A stretch of 64,000 bases of DNA, from assembly GCA_964470555.1 (NCBI GenBank), contig CAYYDG010000041.1, forward strand, positions 1 to 64,000, given 5' to 3'. The translations under genes and the position numbers were made by a program. This document shows, piece by piece, positions 35,319 through 43,818 of the stretch. The notes below the pieces were generated by a model that ran no database searches, was not told where the DNA came from, and worked only from the letters and a program-made list of their open reading frames with translations. Position 1 is the stretch's first letter; every line of letters starts with the position of its first letter. The DNA is from RBC074 sp964470555. Its GTDB lineage: Bacteria; Acidobacteriota; Blastocatellia; RBC074.

Positions 35319-36413
35319 ATGAATTTGCTGAATTTCGATTTTGATGAGCGAATCGAATACGCCGAAACCTTGCCCGCGCGGTGTTATACCGATGCGGCTT
35401 ATCTGGTGGCGGAACAGCAACGAATTTTCAATCGCACATGGCAATTGGTCGGGCGATTGGATCAAGTAGTCGAGCCGGGCAGCTACTTCACGGCGAATGT
35501 CGGCGACGAACCTATTGTCATCGTTCGCGGCGACGACGGCGAATTGCGCGGCTTTCACAACGTCTGTCGCCATCGCGCCGGGCCGGTTGCGCAAGGGCAG
35601 GGAAGTTGCATCAAGAAGTTTCGTTGCGGTTATCACGGCTGGACGTATTCGACTGATGGGCGTTTGATCGGCGTGCCGGATTTTGATGGCGTTGAAAATT
35701 TTGATCGCAATGATTTCAGCTTGCTGCCGGTGAAGATTCAAGTTTGGGAGCAGTTCATCTTTGCCAAACTCGATGGCCGAGCGAATGCGTTCAGCTTGCG
35801 CGATTTTCTGGAAGACATTCCGGCGACGACGCAGCATTGCCGCGTTTCCGATATGAAATTCGCCGAACGGCGCGATTACATGATTGATTGCAACTGGAAG
35901 GTGTACGTGGACAACTACGCCGAAGGGTATCACGTGCCGATTGTTCATCCGAGTTTGATGCGAGAGATTGATTTTCAACGCTACCGAACCGTCACGAGCC
36001 GGTTTTCTTCGCTGCAGGATGCGCCGATCAAGGCCGGCGACGATCCCGAACGACGATATTCGGCAACAGCGGAACAATCCGAAGCTTTGTACTTTTGGGT
36101 GTTTCCCAACCTGATGCTGAACATTTACCCGGACAATCTTTCGACCAATTTGATTGTGCCGGTGGGGCACGACAAAACGCTGACCATTTTTGAGTGGTAC
36201 TTTCACGATGTCGAATCGGCGGCGGCGAAAGAGCGAATCAAAACCACCGTGGATTTGAGTGACGAAATTCAGCAGGAAGACATCTGGATTTGCGAACAAG
36301 TGCAACGGCGATTGAAATCCATCGCCTACGACCGAGGGCGGTATTCGGTCAAACGAGAAAACGGAGTTCACCAATTCCATTCGTTGTGGATGGAGTTCAT
36401 GGAAGCGAACTGA
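35319..36413 (+). CDS. Rieske aromatic ring-hydroxylating oxygenase, alpha subunit
   Basis: Terminal oxygenase component, 364 residues. The Rieske [2Fe-2S] motif reads CRHRAG near residue 87 with CGYHGW about 18 residues later. The mononuclear iron site is in NYAEGYHVPIVHPSL (about 205-220), with the expected two His and a downstream acidic residue. The overall type resembles RHO alpha subunits that act without a beta subunit, such as choline monooxygenase- or carnitine oxygenase-like enzymes; the substrate is not defined. No dedicated reductase or ferredoxin gene is nearby. It lies 14 bp upstream of the carboxyltransferase gene, so the two are likely in one transcript. Confidence 0.9.
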   Translation: MNLLNFDFDERIEYAETLPARCYTDAAYLVAEQQRIFNRTWQLVGRLDQVVEPGSYFTANVGDEPIVIVRGDDGELRGFHNVCRHRAGPVAQGQGSCIKKFRCGYHGWTYSTDGRLIGVPDFDGVENFDRNDFSLLPVKIQVWEQFIFAKLDGRANAFSLRDFLEDIPATTQHCRVSDMKFAERRDYMIDCNWKVYVDNYAEGYHVPIVHPSLMREIDFQRYRTVTSRFSSLQDAPIKAGDDPERRYSATAEQSEALYFWVFPNLMLNIYPDNLSTNLIVPVGHDKTLTIFEWYFHDVESAAAKERIKTTVDLSDEIQQEDIWICEQVQRRLKSIAYDRGRYSVKRENGVHQFHSLWMEFMEAN

Positions 36414-36427
36414 TTCATTACCAAACT

Positions 36428-37975
36428 ATGATTGAAGACAAACTGAAACTTCTGAAGGAAAAAAACGCTGCGGCGGAAGCAGGCGGCGGAGCGGATCGTG
36501 TCGCTCGACAACACGCCGAAGGCAAGATGACTGCGCGTGAACGAATAGAGTTTTTGCTCGATGACGGCACGTTCGAAGAGTTCGACAAACTGGTCACGCA
36601 TCGTTCACGGGATTTCGGCATGGAGTCGCAACAGATTCCCGGTGATGGATTCGTCACCGGGCATGGGCTGATTGATGGCCGCGAAGTCTTTGTCTTCGCT
36701 CAGGATTTCACGGTCTTCGGCGGGTCGTTGTCGGAAACCAACGCGCAAAAGGTTTGCAAGATCATGGATATGGCGATGAAAGTCGGCGCTCCGGTGATTG
36801 GCTTGAACGATTCAGGCGGCGCGCGCATTCAGGAAGGTGTGGCTTCGCTTGGCGGATACGCCGACATCTTTTTGCGCAACACGCTGGCTTCGGGCGTCGT
36901 GCCGCAGATTTCCGCGATCATGGGGCCGTGCGCTGGCGGAGCCGTGTATTCGCCCGCGATCACCGATTTCATCGTGATGGTCAAAGACACCAGCTATATG
37001 TTCATCACCGGGCCGGATGTCATCAAAACCGTTACGCACGAAGATGTGACCAAAGAAGAACTCGGCGGCGCAATGACGCATAACTCGACCAGCGGCGTGG
37101 CGCACTTCGCGGCGGAAAACGAAGAAGACTGTTTGCGTCTGATCCGCGAACTGATGTCGTTCATTCCGTCGAACAACATGGATGATCCGCCGCGCATTGC
37201 GTGCGACGATCCGGTGAATCGCGCCGACGAATCGCTGAACACCATCGTTCCGCCGGAATCGAACAAGCCTTACGACATTCGCCAGATCATTACCAAAGTC
37301 GTAGACAACGAATACTTTTTCGAGGTTCAGGAGCATTTCGCACGCAACATCGTCATTGGCTTTGCGCGATTGAACGGCCAATCCGTCGGCATCGTCGCCA
37401 ACCAGCCGAACTTTCTGGCCGGAGTTCTGGACATAGACGCTTCGGTCAAAGCCGGTCGTTTCGTGCGGTTCTGCGATTGTTTCAACATTCCGATCATTAC
37501 CTTTGAAGACGTGCCTGGTTTTTTGCCTGGCGTCAATCAGGAATACGGCGGCATCATACGGCACGGAGCGAAGCTGCTGTACGCCTACGCCGAAGCCACT
37601 GTGCCAAAAATCACCGTCGTCACTCGCAAAGCCTACGGCGGAGCGTATTGCGTGATGGGATCGAAACATTGCCGGACGGACATCAACTTTGCGTATCCGA
37701 CCGCCGAAATCGCCGTCATGGGAGCCGAAGGCGCGGTCGGCATTTTGTATCGCCGCGAACTTTCCAGCGCCGCCGATCCGGCAGCCGCGCGCAAAGAAAA
37801 GATCGAAGAGTATCAGGACAAATTCGCTTCGCCGTACGTTGCCGCCGAACGCGGTTTCATTGATGAAGTCATCGAACCCAAACACACTCGGCAAAAACTG
37901 ATTCGCGCCTTGAAGCTGCTGGAAAACAAACGCGACACCAATCCGCCGCGCAAACATGGCAACATTCCTCTTTGA
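36428..37975 (+). CDS. Acyl-CoA carboxylase carboxyltransferase (beta) subunit, propionyl-CoA carboxylase type
   Basis: Transfers the carboxyl group from carboxybiotin to an acyl-CoA, probably propionyl- or methylcrotonyl-CoA. The protein is 515 residues, the usual PccB/MccB size. Landmarks are KMTARERIEFLLDDGTFEE at the N-terminus, GARIQEGVASLGGYADIF near 138, MGPCAGGAVYSPAITDF near 165, VPGFLPGVNQEYGGIIRHGAKLL near 362 and RKAYGGAYCVMGSKH near 402. ATG 36428 matches the family N-terminus; the longer ORF from 36290 overlaps the oxygenase gene. The biotin carboxylase/BCCP subunit is not encoded in the window. Confidence 0.94.
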   Translation: MIEDKLKLLKEKNAAAEAGGGADRVARQHAEGKMTARERIEFLLDDGTFEEFDKLVTHRSRDFGMESQQIPGDGFVTGHGLIDGREVFVFAQDFTVFGGSLSETNAQKVCKIMDMAMKVGAPVIGLNDSGGARIQEGVASLGGYADIFLRNTLASGVVPQISAIMGPCAGGAVYSPAITDFIVMVKDTSYMFITGPDVIKTVTHEDVTKEELGGAMTHNSTSGVAHFAAENEEDCLRLIRELMSFIPSNNMDDPPRIACDDPVNRADESLNTIVPPESNKPYDIRQIITKVVDNEYFFEVQEHFARNIVIGFARLNGQSVGIVANQPNFLAGVLDIDASVKAGRFVRFCDCFNIPIITFEDVPGFLPGVNQEYGGIIRHGAKLLYAYAEATVPKITVVTRKAYGGAYCVMGSKHCRTDINFAYPTAEIAVMGAEGAVGILYRRELSSAADPAAARKEKIEEYQDKFASPYVAAERGFIDEVIEPKHTRQKLIRALKLLENKRDTNPPRKHGNIPL

Positions 37976-38000
37976 AATCAAAAGGCAAATCTCAAAAGGC

Positions 38001-38041
38001 AAAAGTCAAAAGTGTGGTGAAAGCCTGCGCTTTTGACTTTT
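38001..38041 (+). terminator. Terminator-like hairpin after the carboxyltransferase gene
   Basis: AAAAGTCAAAAG at 38001-38012 pairs perfectly with 38030-38041 (12 bp, 17-nt loop) and T-rich sequence follows. The stem is AT-rich and embedded in AAAAGGCAAA-type repeats (37978-38012). It lies 26 bp after the stop and 14 bp before the next gene, so termination may be partial. Confidence 0.55.
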
Positions 38042-38054
38042 TGATTTTCTGTTT

Positions 38055-39728
38055 ATGATCCAGCCGATGTTTAACAGATTCCGATTCAAAATTGTTTTTC
38101 TGATTGTCTGCTTGCTGGCTTGTTCAGCGGCGAAGGCATTCGCGGTGGATGTGGTCATCGTCATGCCGTTTGAAAATCGCTCGCAATCCACTCAGCACAA
38201 TTGGGTGCGCGAAAGCTTTTCGATTTTGCTGGCCGACATCCTGGATGCGCCGGGCGTGACGGTGCTCAACTCCGACGAACGTTTGCAGGCTTTCGATCAA
38301 GTCCGGCTTAGCCCAACCGATTTGCTGACGCGCGCGGCGATGATTCGCGTGGCCGAAGCCGCCAAAGCCAATCTGATTGTGCTCGGCGAATTCGACATCG
38401 GCGGCGACAAACAAAACGTCACCATTGCCATTTCGGCGCGACTGATCGAAACCGAAGCCGGGCGGTTGATCGGCAACAAGGTGTTCAATTTCAGCGGCCC
38501 GCTCAGCGATTTGCAGTTGATGCAAGGGCAACTGGCCTGGCACGTTTTATACGAACGCAATCCTTCCTTGAGTTACACCAAAGAACAACTGGTGCGTCGC
38601 GCGACCAACGTTCCGCCGCGCGCCTATGAAAGTTATGTCAAAGGCGTGCAGACGCTCGATCTGCGATTACGCGAATCGTTTTTGAAGCGTGCCATCCATG
38701 AACACGACACCGCCGGAGCTCCCGGTCATTACGCGCAGGCCATTTACGAACTCGGCGTGTTGCAATATCGCCAGACGGAATTTGAAGAAGCCGTCACGCT
38801 GCTCAAACGATTGACCAACGGCGATCCGCATTACGAAGAAGGATTGTTTTATCTGGGGTTGGCAGCGTTCAAAGCCGGAGCGTTCAACGATGCGGCTGCG
38901 GCATCGGAAACGCTGGCTGGAATCGTTCCGCTGCCGGAAATTTTGAATAACGCCGGAGCCGCGCTCACGGCCAAAGGCGAAAACGCGCGCGCGCTGCCGT
39001 TTCTGCAACGCGCCATTGCGGCCAATCCGAACGATGCGGCGTACCGCTTCAATTACGGCTACGCCGCGTGGCGTAACCAATCTTACGACGAAGCCGCGCA
39101 ACAGCTTCGCGCCGTTGTCGGATCGAACGCTCGCGACGGCGAAGCGTGGTTTGTGTTATCGAAATGCCTGGCTTCCGCCGAAAAAGCCGACGAAGCCGCC
39201 AAAGCCGACAACGAGGCCAAACGCCATTTGAGTTCTTATGCTCGATGGGCGGTCGCGCCGGACAAAGTTCCCGTCCTTTCGCGTATGAAAGAAGACCTGA
39301 ACGAATTGGCGCTGGCCAGACTGCTACGCCAGCTATCTATGCCAGCGCAAACGAGCGCTAGCCCACAGCAGATTTCTCAGCAACAGGCGCTGGACAACAT
39401 TCGCCAGTTGCTTGCCGCCAACAAAGACTCCGAAGCAATGGCCGAATTGCAGCGCGTGCTGGCCACTGACACTGCCAACGCCGACGCGTACTTTTTGCGA
39501 GGCATTGTTCACACGCGCCGCAACGAAACCGAAAACGCGCTGCGTTCATTCCAGGCGGCAGTTTCGTGGAATCCGCGCATGCCTGAAGCGCACATCATGC
39601 TGGGCCGGATTTATCTGGCTCGGCGCGACACAGCCAGAGCTTTGGCACATTGCAAACAAGCGCTGGAACTCGATCCGCAAAACCGCGAAGCCATCGCCCT
39701 GAAACAGCAAATCGAAATCGGGCGATGA
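38055..39728 (+). CDS. Exported TPR protein with FlgO/CsgG-like N-terminal domain
   Basis: A 557-residue protein. A signal peptide spans about residues 1-31 (CLLACSAAKAFA). Residues 32-190 (VVIVMPFENRS, DILDAPGVTVL, KANLIVLGEFDIGGD) resemble the alpha/beta domain of FlgO/CsgG/TolB-N-like lipoproteins, which assemble TPR-type complexes at the outer membrane. From about 210 to the end there are many TPR units (YAQAIYELGVLQYRQTEFEEA, NDAAYRFNYGYAAWRNQSYDEA, MPEAHIMLGRIYLARRDTARA). A protein-interaction or scaffold role is likely; partners are unknown. ATG 38055 and ATG 38067 are both possible starts. The next gene begins 14 bp after the stop. Confidence 0.82.
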   Translation: MIQPMFNRFRFKIVFLIVCLLACSAAKAFAVDVVIVMPFENRSQSTQHNWVRESFSILLADILDAPGVTVLNSDERLQAFDQVRLSPTDLLTRAAMIRVAEAAKANLIVLGEFDIGGDKQNVTIAISARLIETEAGRLIGNKVFNFSGPLSDLQLMQGQLAWHVLYERNPSLSYTKEQLVRRATNVPPRAYESYVKGVQTLDLRLRESFLKRAIHEHDTAGAPGHYAQAIYELGVLQYRQTEFEEAVTLLKRLTNGDPHYEEGLFYLGLAAFKAGAFNDAAAASETLAGIVPLPEILNNAGAALTAKGENARALPFLQRAIAANPNDAAYRFNYGYAAWRNQSYDEAAQQLRAVVGSNARDGEAWFVLSKCLASAEKADEAAKADNEAKRHLSSYARWAVAPDKVPVLSRMKEDLNELALARLLRQLSMPAQTSASPQQISQQQALDNIRQLLAANKDSEAMAELQRVLATDTANADAYFLRGIVHTRRNETENALRSFQAAVSWNPRMPEAHIMLGRIYLARRDTARALAHCKQALELDPQNREAIALKQQIEIGR

Positions 39729-39742
39729 GCACGAGAGGCAAT

Positions 39743-40999
39743 ATGAGTAAAGAAAACAATTCTCACTCAGTCCCCAGAATCGAATACCTGAGAGTGCAAA
39801 ACTACAGGGCTTTGCGCGATTTGGAACTGCGAGACTTAAGACCGCTGACAGTCTTTCTCGGTCCAAACGGTAGTGGTAAGTCAACTGTCTTTGATGTTTT
39901 CGCTTTTCTATCCGAATGTTTTTCTGTCGGCTTGAGAAAAGCCTGGGATAAGCGTGGGCGCTTCAAGGAACTGAGAACGCGCGGTTCAGATGGCCCGATC
40001 CTCATCGAATTGAAATACCGTGAGAATCCGCAATCGCCGCTCATCACCTACCACCTGTCTATTGATGAAAATAGTCGCGGCCCCTTTGTGAAAGAAGAAT
40101 GGTTGAGATGGAAAAGGGGCATCATGTATGGCCAGCCTTTCAAATTTCTTCATTTCATTGAGGGAAAAGGCCAGGTGATTTCTGGTGAAAGCCCAGACGA
40201 ACAGGACGAGCGAATTGAAGAACAGCTCGACTCGCCGGAGATGATAGCGGTCAATACTCTTGGGCAGTTTGCGAAACACCCAAGGGTGAGCGCGCTGCGG
40301 AGATTTATTACTGGCTGGTATCTTTCTTATTTGACTGCCGACAACACTCGCGGAATTCCCGAAGCCGGACCGCAAGAAAGATTGTCGGCAACCGGCGATA
40401 ACCTGCCAAACGTCATTCAATATCTGAAAGAACAACACCCTGAACAGTTGGATCAGGTTTTGAGCATTCTGCGAAGCCGCGTTCCCAAGCTGGATTCAGT
40501 TGAAGCTCAATTGATGATTGACGGACGACTGGTGTTGAGAATTAAAGACGCCCCTTTTGCCGAACCGATCCTGGCCAAGTTTGCTTCCGACGGAACGCTA
40601 AAGATGTTGTCTTATCTGACTGTGCTGCACGACCCTGTTCCGCCCCAATTGATAGGAATTGAAGAGCCGGAAAATCATCTTCATCCTCGTTTGTTGCCGG
40701 AACTTGCCGAAGAATGCAGAAACGTTTCCGGCGATACTCAGCTAATGGTGACTACGCACTCGCCTTTTTTTGTCAGTGGTTTGAAGCCAAATGAATTATG
40801 GATTTTGTACAGGGATGAGCATGGGTTTACTCAGTCCAAGCGAGCCAGCGACATTCAAGGCGTCCCTGAAATGATGGAGGAAGGCGCGAAATTAGGGCAA
40901 CTGTGGATGGAAGGCTTTTTTGGGGTCGGTGACCCGTTGGTGAATTCCGGCGGGCCAAGGAACGGTCATTCAAAGTCGAGCCGAAACGGAAAGAAATAA
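39743..40999 (+). CDS. AAA/ABC-type ATPase (AAA_15/AAA_21, OLD/RecF-like)
   Basis: A 418-residue SMC/RecF-like ATPase. It has RVQNYRALRDLEL at the start of the ABC-type head, Walker A GPNGSGKST (about residues 39-47), a Walker B region IGIEEPENHLHP (about 310) and the H-loop-like TTHSPFFVSGL (about 345). A helical insertion lies between the halves. There is no membrane segment. I chose ATG 39743 because GAGAGG is just upstream; ATG 39725, overlapping the previous stop, is an alternative. The DUF4276 gene starts 3 bp after its stop, a tightly coupled pair that is repeatedly seen in bacteria and is often regarded as a defence-type cassette. The mode of action is unknown. Confidence 0.86.
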   Translation: MSKENNSHSVPRIEYLRVQNYRALRDLELRDLRPLTVFLGPNGSGKSTVFDVFAFLSECFSVGLRKAWDKRGRFKELRTRGSDGPILIELKYRENPQSPLITYHLSIDENSRGPFVKEEWLRWKRGIMYGQPFKFLHFIEGKGQVISGESPDEQDERIEEQLDSPEMIAVNTLGQFAKHPRVSALRRFITGWYLSYLTADNTRGIPEAGPQERLSATGDNLPNVIQYLKEQHPEQLDQVLSILRSRVPKLDSVEAQLMIDGRLVLRIKDAPFAEPILAKFASDGTLKMLSYLTVLHDPVPPQLIGIEEPENHLHPRLLPELAEECRNVSGDTQLMVTTHSPFFVSGLKPNELWILYRDEHGFTQSKRASDIQGVPEMMEEGAKLGQLWMEGFFGVGDPLVNSGGPRNGHSKSSRNGKK

Positions 41000-41002
41000 G
41001 CC

Positions 41003-41617
41003 ATGCGAGTAGAGTTTCTGGTTGAAGAGCCTTCGATAGAAGCGGCATTGGAAAACCTGTTGCCCAAAATGCTTGATCCTCAGATCGAAACCGCGATTCA
41101 CAACTTTCACGACAAACTCAATCTGTTGGCCAAATTGCCAGCCAGATTGAAAGGGTACAGCAAATGGCTGCCAGCGGATTGGCGAATCGTGGTGTTGGTA
41201 GATGAGGACAGGCAGGATTGCGAAAAGCTGAAATCGCAACTTGAAAAAGCAGCGAGTGATGCCAGGCTAATCACGAAAAGCGTGGCGCGGGACGACAGTC
41301 GGTTCCAGGTGCTGAACCGCATCGTAATCGAAGAGCTTGAGGCCTGGTTTTTTGGCGATGTTGAAGCGCTTGTCAAAGCCTATCCCAGAGTACCTGCAAC
41401 ATTGGCAGAGAAGAGAGGATACGGAAATCCAGATGCTATTACAGGAGGAACGTGGGAAGTTCTTGAGCGGGTTTTGCAGCGCGTAGGATACTATCCGGGT
41501 GGGCTACCCAAGATCGAAGTCGCCCGAAACATTTCGCAACACATGGAGCCAAGCCGGAATCGTTCCCAAAGTTTCAAACACTTCTTGACTGGACTTCAGG
41601 CTTTAGTCGAAAAGTAA
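41003..41617 (+). CDS. DUF4276 family protein, TOPRIM-like
   Basis: A 204-residue protein of the DUF4276 family. It begins MRVEFLVEEPSIEAALENLL, with a Glu motif, and carries VVLVDEDRQDCEKLK near residue 55-69, an Asp-x-Asp motif. The two together are arranged like the Glu and DxD metal-binding motifs of TOPRIM nucleases. EELEAWFFGDVEAL near 110 is a further family hallmark. It starts 3 bp after the ATPase gene and is surely co-translated. By analogy with other ATPase/TOPRIM two-gene cassettes it could be a nuclease effector controlled by the ATPase; this is inference. Family assignment is from motif recognition. Confidence 0.8.
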   Translation: MRVEFLVEEPSIEAALENLLPKMLDPQIETAIHNFHDKLNLLAKLPARLKGYSKWLPADWRIVVLVDEDRQDCEKLKSQLEKAASDARLITKSVARDDSRFQVLNRIVIEELEAWFFGDVEALVKAYPRVPATLAEKRGYGNPDAITGGTWEVLERVLQRVGYYPGGLPKIEVARNISQHMEPSRNRSQSFKHFLTGLQALVEK

Positions 41618-41721
41618 ATTTTGCAAAGTAGGGCAACTCGTAAACTGCGCTGAAACCCGCTCTGGGAAAGGCTTTCAGTTGTTGGTTAAAAAACCATCGC
41701 ATATTTTCTGACGAAACCTTT

Positions 41722-42621
41722 ATGACCCCTTACGAAGCTTCTCGCCGCACCTTCCTGCTGTCTTCTCTTGGATTCACCGCCACACAACTTGTTCGCGGAC
41801 AAAACGCGCCATCGCTCACCGCCGGGCAGGTGATTGACCGCATCAAAGCCAATGTCGGCATTGCGTGGCGCGCGCAAACTGTGGACAACATCATTGCGGG
41901 CACGGCAGACATTCCGGTCAAAGGCATTGCCACGACGATGATGGCGACGCTGGATGTCGTCAAACGCGCCGCCGCCGCAGGCAAGAACATGGTCATCACG
42001 CATGAATCCACATTCTTCTCGCATCAGGATCGCACTGACAATCTGCAACAAGATGCGACCTATCAGCACAAGCTCGAATTCCTGAACAAAAACCAGATGG
42101 TCGTCTTTCATTTCCACGATCACTGGCACGGACTCAAGCCCATGGACGGCATTGCCACGGGAATGATTCGGGAATTGGATTGGGAGAAATTCAACGATCC
42201 GCAGAACTTTCGCCAGTTCACCTTTCCCGGCATCCCGCTCGCCAAACTGGCCAAGGAACTGGAAACCAAATTGAAGATTCGCACGATGCGCGTCGTGGGC
42301 GATCCGAAACTACCGATCAAACGCGCGATGGCCAGTTGGGGCAATTGCAGCCTGTTTCCGGGCGTTCCGTTTCTGTCTCGCCCCGAAGTAGACGTGCTGA
42401 TCATTGGCGAAACCCACGAATGGGAACTGGTTGAATATGCGCAGGACATGATTTCTTCCGGCCAGAAAAAAGCCTTGATCGTGCTCGGCCACGTCGTGTC
42501 GGAACAGGCCGGGATGAAGTATTGCGCCGACTGGCTGAAAGGCTTCGTCACGGAAGTCCCAATTGAGTTCATCGCGGCGGCAGAACCATTCTGGCGGCCT
42601 GACAAACCCGTTTCGAATTAA
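41722..42621 (+). CDS. Nif3-like dinuclear metal-centre protein with twin-arginine signal
   Basis: A 299-residue protein. Residues 1-28 look like a Tat signal: SRRTFLLSSLGF followed by a cleavage-type segment. The mature part is Nif3/YbgI-like: TMMATLDVVKRAAAAGKNMVITHEST contains one metal-ligand His, FHFHDHWHG another group, and VIGETHEWELVEYAQDM plus VLGHVVSEQAGMKYCADWL provide the C-terminal ligands. Nif3-like proteins are usually cytoplasmic, and GTP cyclohydrolase activity has been suggested for some. Tat export of a folded, metal-loaded form would fit the signal seen here. The gene stands alone, and a strong hairpin follows. Confidence 0.85.
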   Translation: MTPYEASRRTFLLSSLGFTATQLVRGQNAPSLTAGQVIDRIKANVGIAWRAQTVDNIIAGTADIPVKGIATTMMATLDVVKRAAAAGKNMVITHESTFFSHQDRTDNLQQDATYQHKLEFLNKNQMVVFHFHDHWHGLKPMDGIATGMIRELDWEKFNDPQNFRQFTFPGIPLAKLAKELETKLKIRTMRVVGDPKLPIKRAMASWGNCSLFPGVPFLSRPEVDVLIIGETHEWELVEYAQDMISSGQKKALIVLGHVVSEQAGMKYCADWLKGFVTEVPIEFIAAAEPFWRPDKPVSN

Positions 42622-42729
42622 CCTCTTCTTGCGGTCTGAGCAAATGCTTGCTCAACATAAAGAGCTATAGCTGACAAACAAGTTCCATGAGAGTCATTCA
42701 TGTCGCTGCGCGACGCCCAGAAACAATGA

Positions 42730-42766
42730 AAAGGGTAGAACAGGTTACTAACCTGTTCTACCCTTT
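42730..42766. terminator. Perfect 16-bp hairpin between convergent genes (bidirectional terminator)
   Basis: Bases 42730-42745 and 42751-42766 are perfect reverse complements (16 bp, 5-nt loop TACTA). The site lies between the convergent Nif3-like (plus) and SDR (minus) genes. The outer bases are AAA...TTT, so it can act as a terminator in both directions. Confidence 0.8.
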
Positions 42767-42904
42767 CCCAGAGGAGCGGAATTTTTGACTTTAGACAAGC
42801 TTATGGTAACCGTTGCAGCAAACATCGGCCTTCGGTGAAGGTCAATCTGCTTCCGAGCTAAAATGCAGCTATTCGGTTACGAAACAATTTGGTTTGAACC
42901 GTTC

Positions 42905-43663
42905 TCAGCGCCCGCCATCAATTCCTAAAACTTCTCCGGTGATAAAACCGGCATCGTCTGACGCCAGAAACGCGACAAGCTCGGCGACTTCTTCCGGGCC
43001 GCCTGCGCGTTGCATGGGAGTTGTCGCGATGGCTTGTTGCAACCATTCGGGACGCGAAAATTGATCGTGAATCGGCGTCATGATGATGCCCGGTGAAACC
43101 GCGTTGACCGTGATGTTGTACTGGCCGAGTTCTTTCGACAGGCCTTTGGTGAAGGTGTTGACGGCGGCTTTGGCGGCGGCATACGGCAACGTCTGCGCCA
43201 TCCCGCCAAACTCCACCGCGCCTGAAGAAATATTGATGATGCGGCCACGGCGTTTTTCTTTCAGGTAGGGAATGACGGCTTGCGTGCAGAGAAAGACGCC
43301 TTTCAGATTGACACCCATCACCGCGTCCCACACTTCGTCGGTGCAATCTTCTATGGAAACCAGTTTGACCAGACTTCCGGCGTTGTTGACCAGAATGTCT
43401 ACGCCGCCGAAGTTGTCCACGGCTTCGCCGATCATTCTCAGCACGTCTACGCGCTGTGACACGTCAGCCCGGACGGCGATGGCGTTGCGGCGCATGGCGT
43501 GAATCAAGCCTACGGTTTCCAACGCGCCGTGTTCGTTGCGATGGTAATTGACGACGACGGCGGCTCCGTTGCGAGCCAATGCCAGCGCAGTTGCTGCGCC
43601 GATGCCGGAACTTGCTCCGGTGACGAGCGCGACTTTTCCTCTGAGATCAAATTGTGCAGCCAT
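42905..43663 (-). CDS. SDR family NAD(P)-dependent oxidoreductase
   Basis: A 252-residue classical short-chain dehydrogenase/reductase. The cofactor motif is VTGASSGIGAATA (about residues 13-25), NNAG is near 92, the active-site Ser lies in INISSGAVEFGG (about 142) and the catalytic YxxxK is in PYAAAKAAVN (about 160). The C-terminus has GEVLGIDGG. It looks like the FabG / glucose 1-dehydrogenase-like group; the substrate cannot be named. A short inverted-repeat element separates it from rarA, which lies upstream in the same direction. Confidence 0.92.
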   Translation of the reverse strand: MAAQFDLRGKVALVTGASSGIGAATALALARNGAAVVVNYHRNEHGALETVGLIHAMRRNAIAVRADVSQRVDVLRMIGEAVDNFGGVDILVNNAGSLVKLVSIEDCTDEVWDAVMGVNLKGVFLCTQAVIPYLKEKRRGRIINISSGAVEFGGMAQTLPYAAAKAAVNTFTKGLSKELGQYNITVNAVSPGIIMTPIHDQFSRPEWLQQAIATTPMQRAGGPEEVAELVAFLASDDAGFITGEVLGIDGGR

Positions 43664-43672
43664 AATTTTTCT

Positions 43673-43818
43673 GAGTAGACGGTAGACAGTAGTCAGTAGA
43701 CAGTAGCTGACAATTTATCGTTGTAGTTGCCTTTGATGAGTTGAAATTTGATCTCGGCTGTTGGTATTTGGTCATTCACCAGAGCCTTCCAAATGTAACT
43801 ACTGTCTACTGTCTACTC
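43673..43818. repeat. Inverted-repeat element with GTAGACAGTAG arms
   Basis: Bases 43673-43692 and 43799-43818 are reverse complements with 19 of 20 matches. The arms are made of GTAGACAGTAG words, enclosing about 106 bp of non-coding sequence. The right arm covers the rarA stop codon (43813-43815). It resembles a small MITE or REP-type element. Confidence 0.75.

Noticed and set aside
35196..36380. Minus-strand ORF of 394 codons opposite the Rieske oxygenase
   Set aside because: No domain; the plus strand has Rieske and iron-site motifs.
39743..41617. ATPase/DUF4276 pair as a PARIS system
   Set aside because: PARIS uses a DUF4435 TOPRIM effector; the second protein here has DUF4276 features, so only an analogy is justified.
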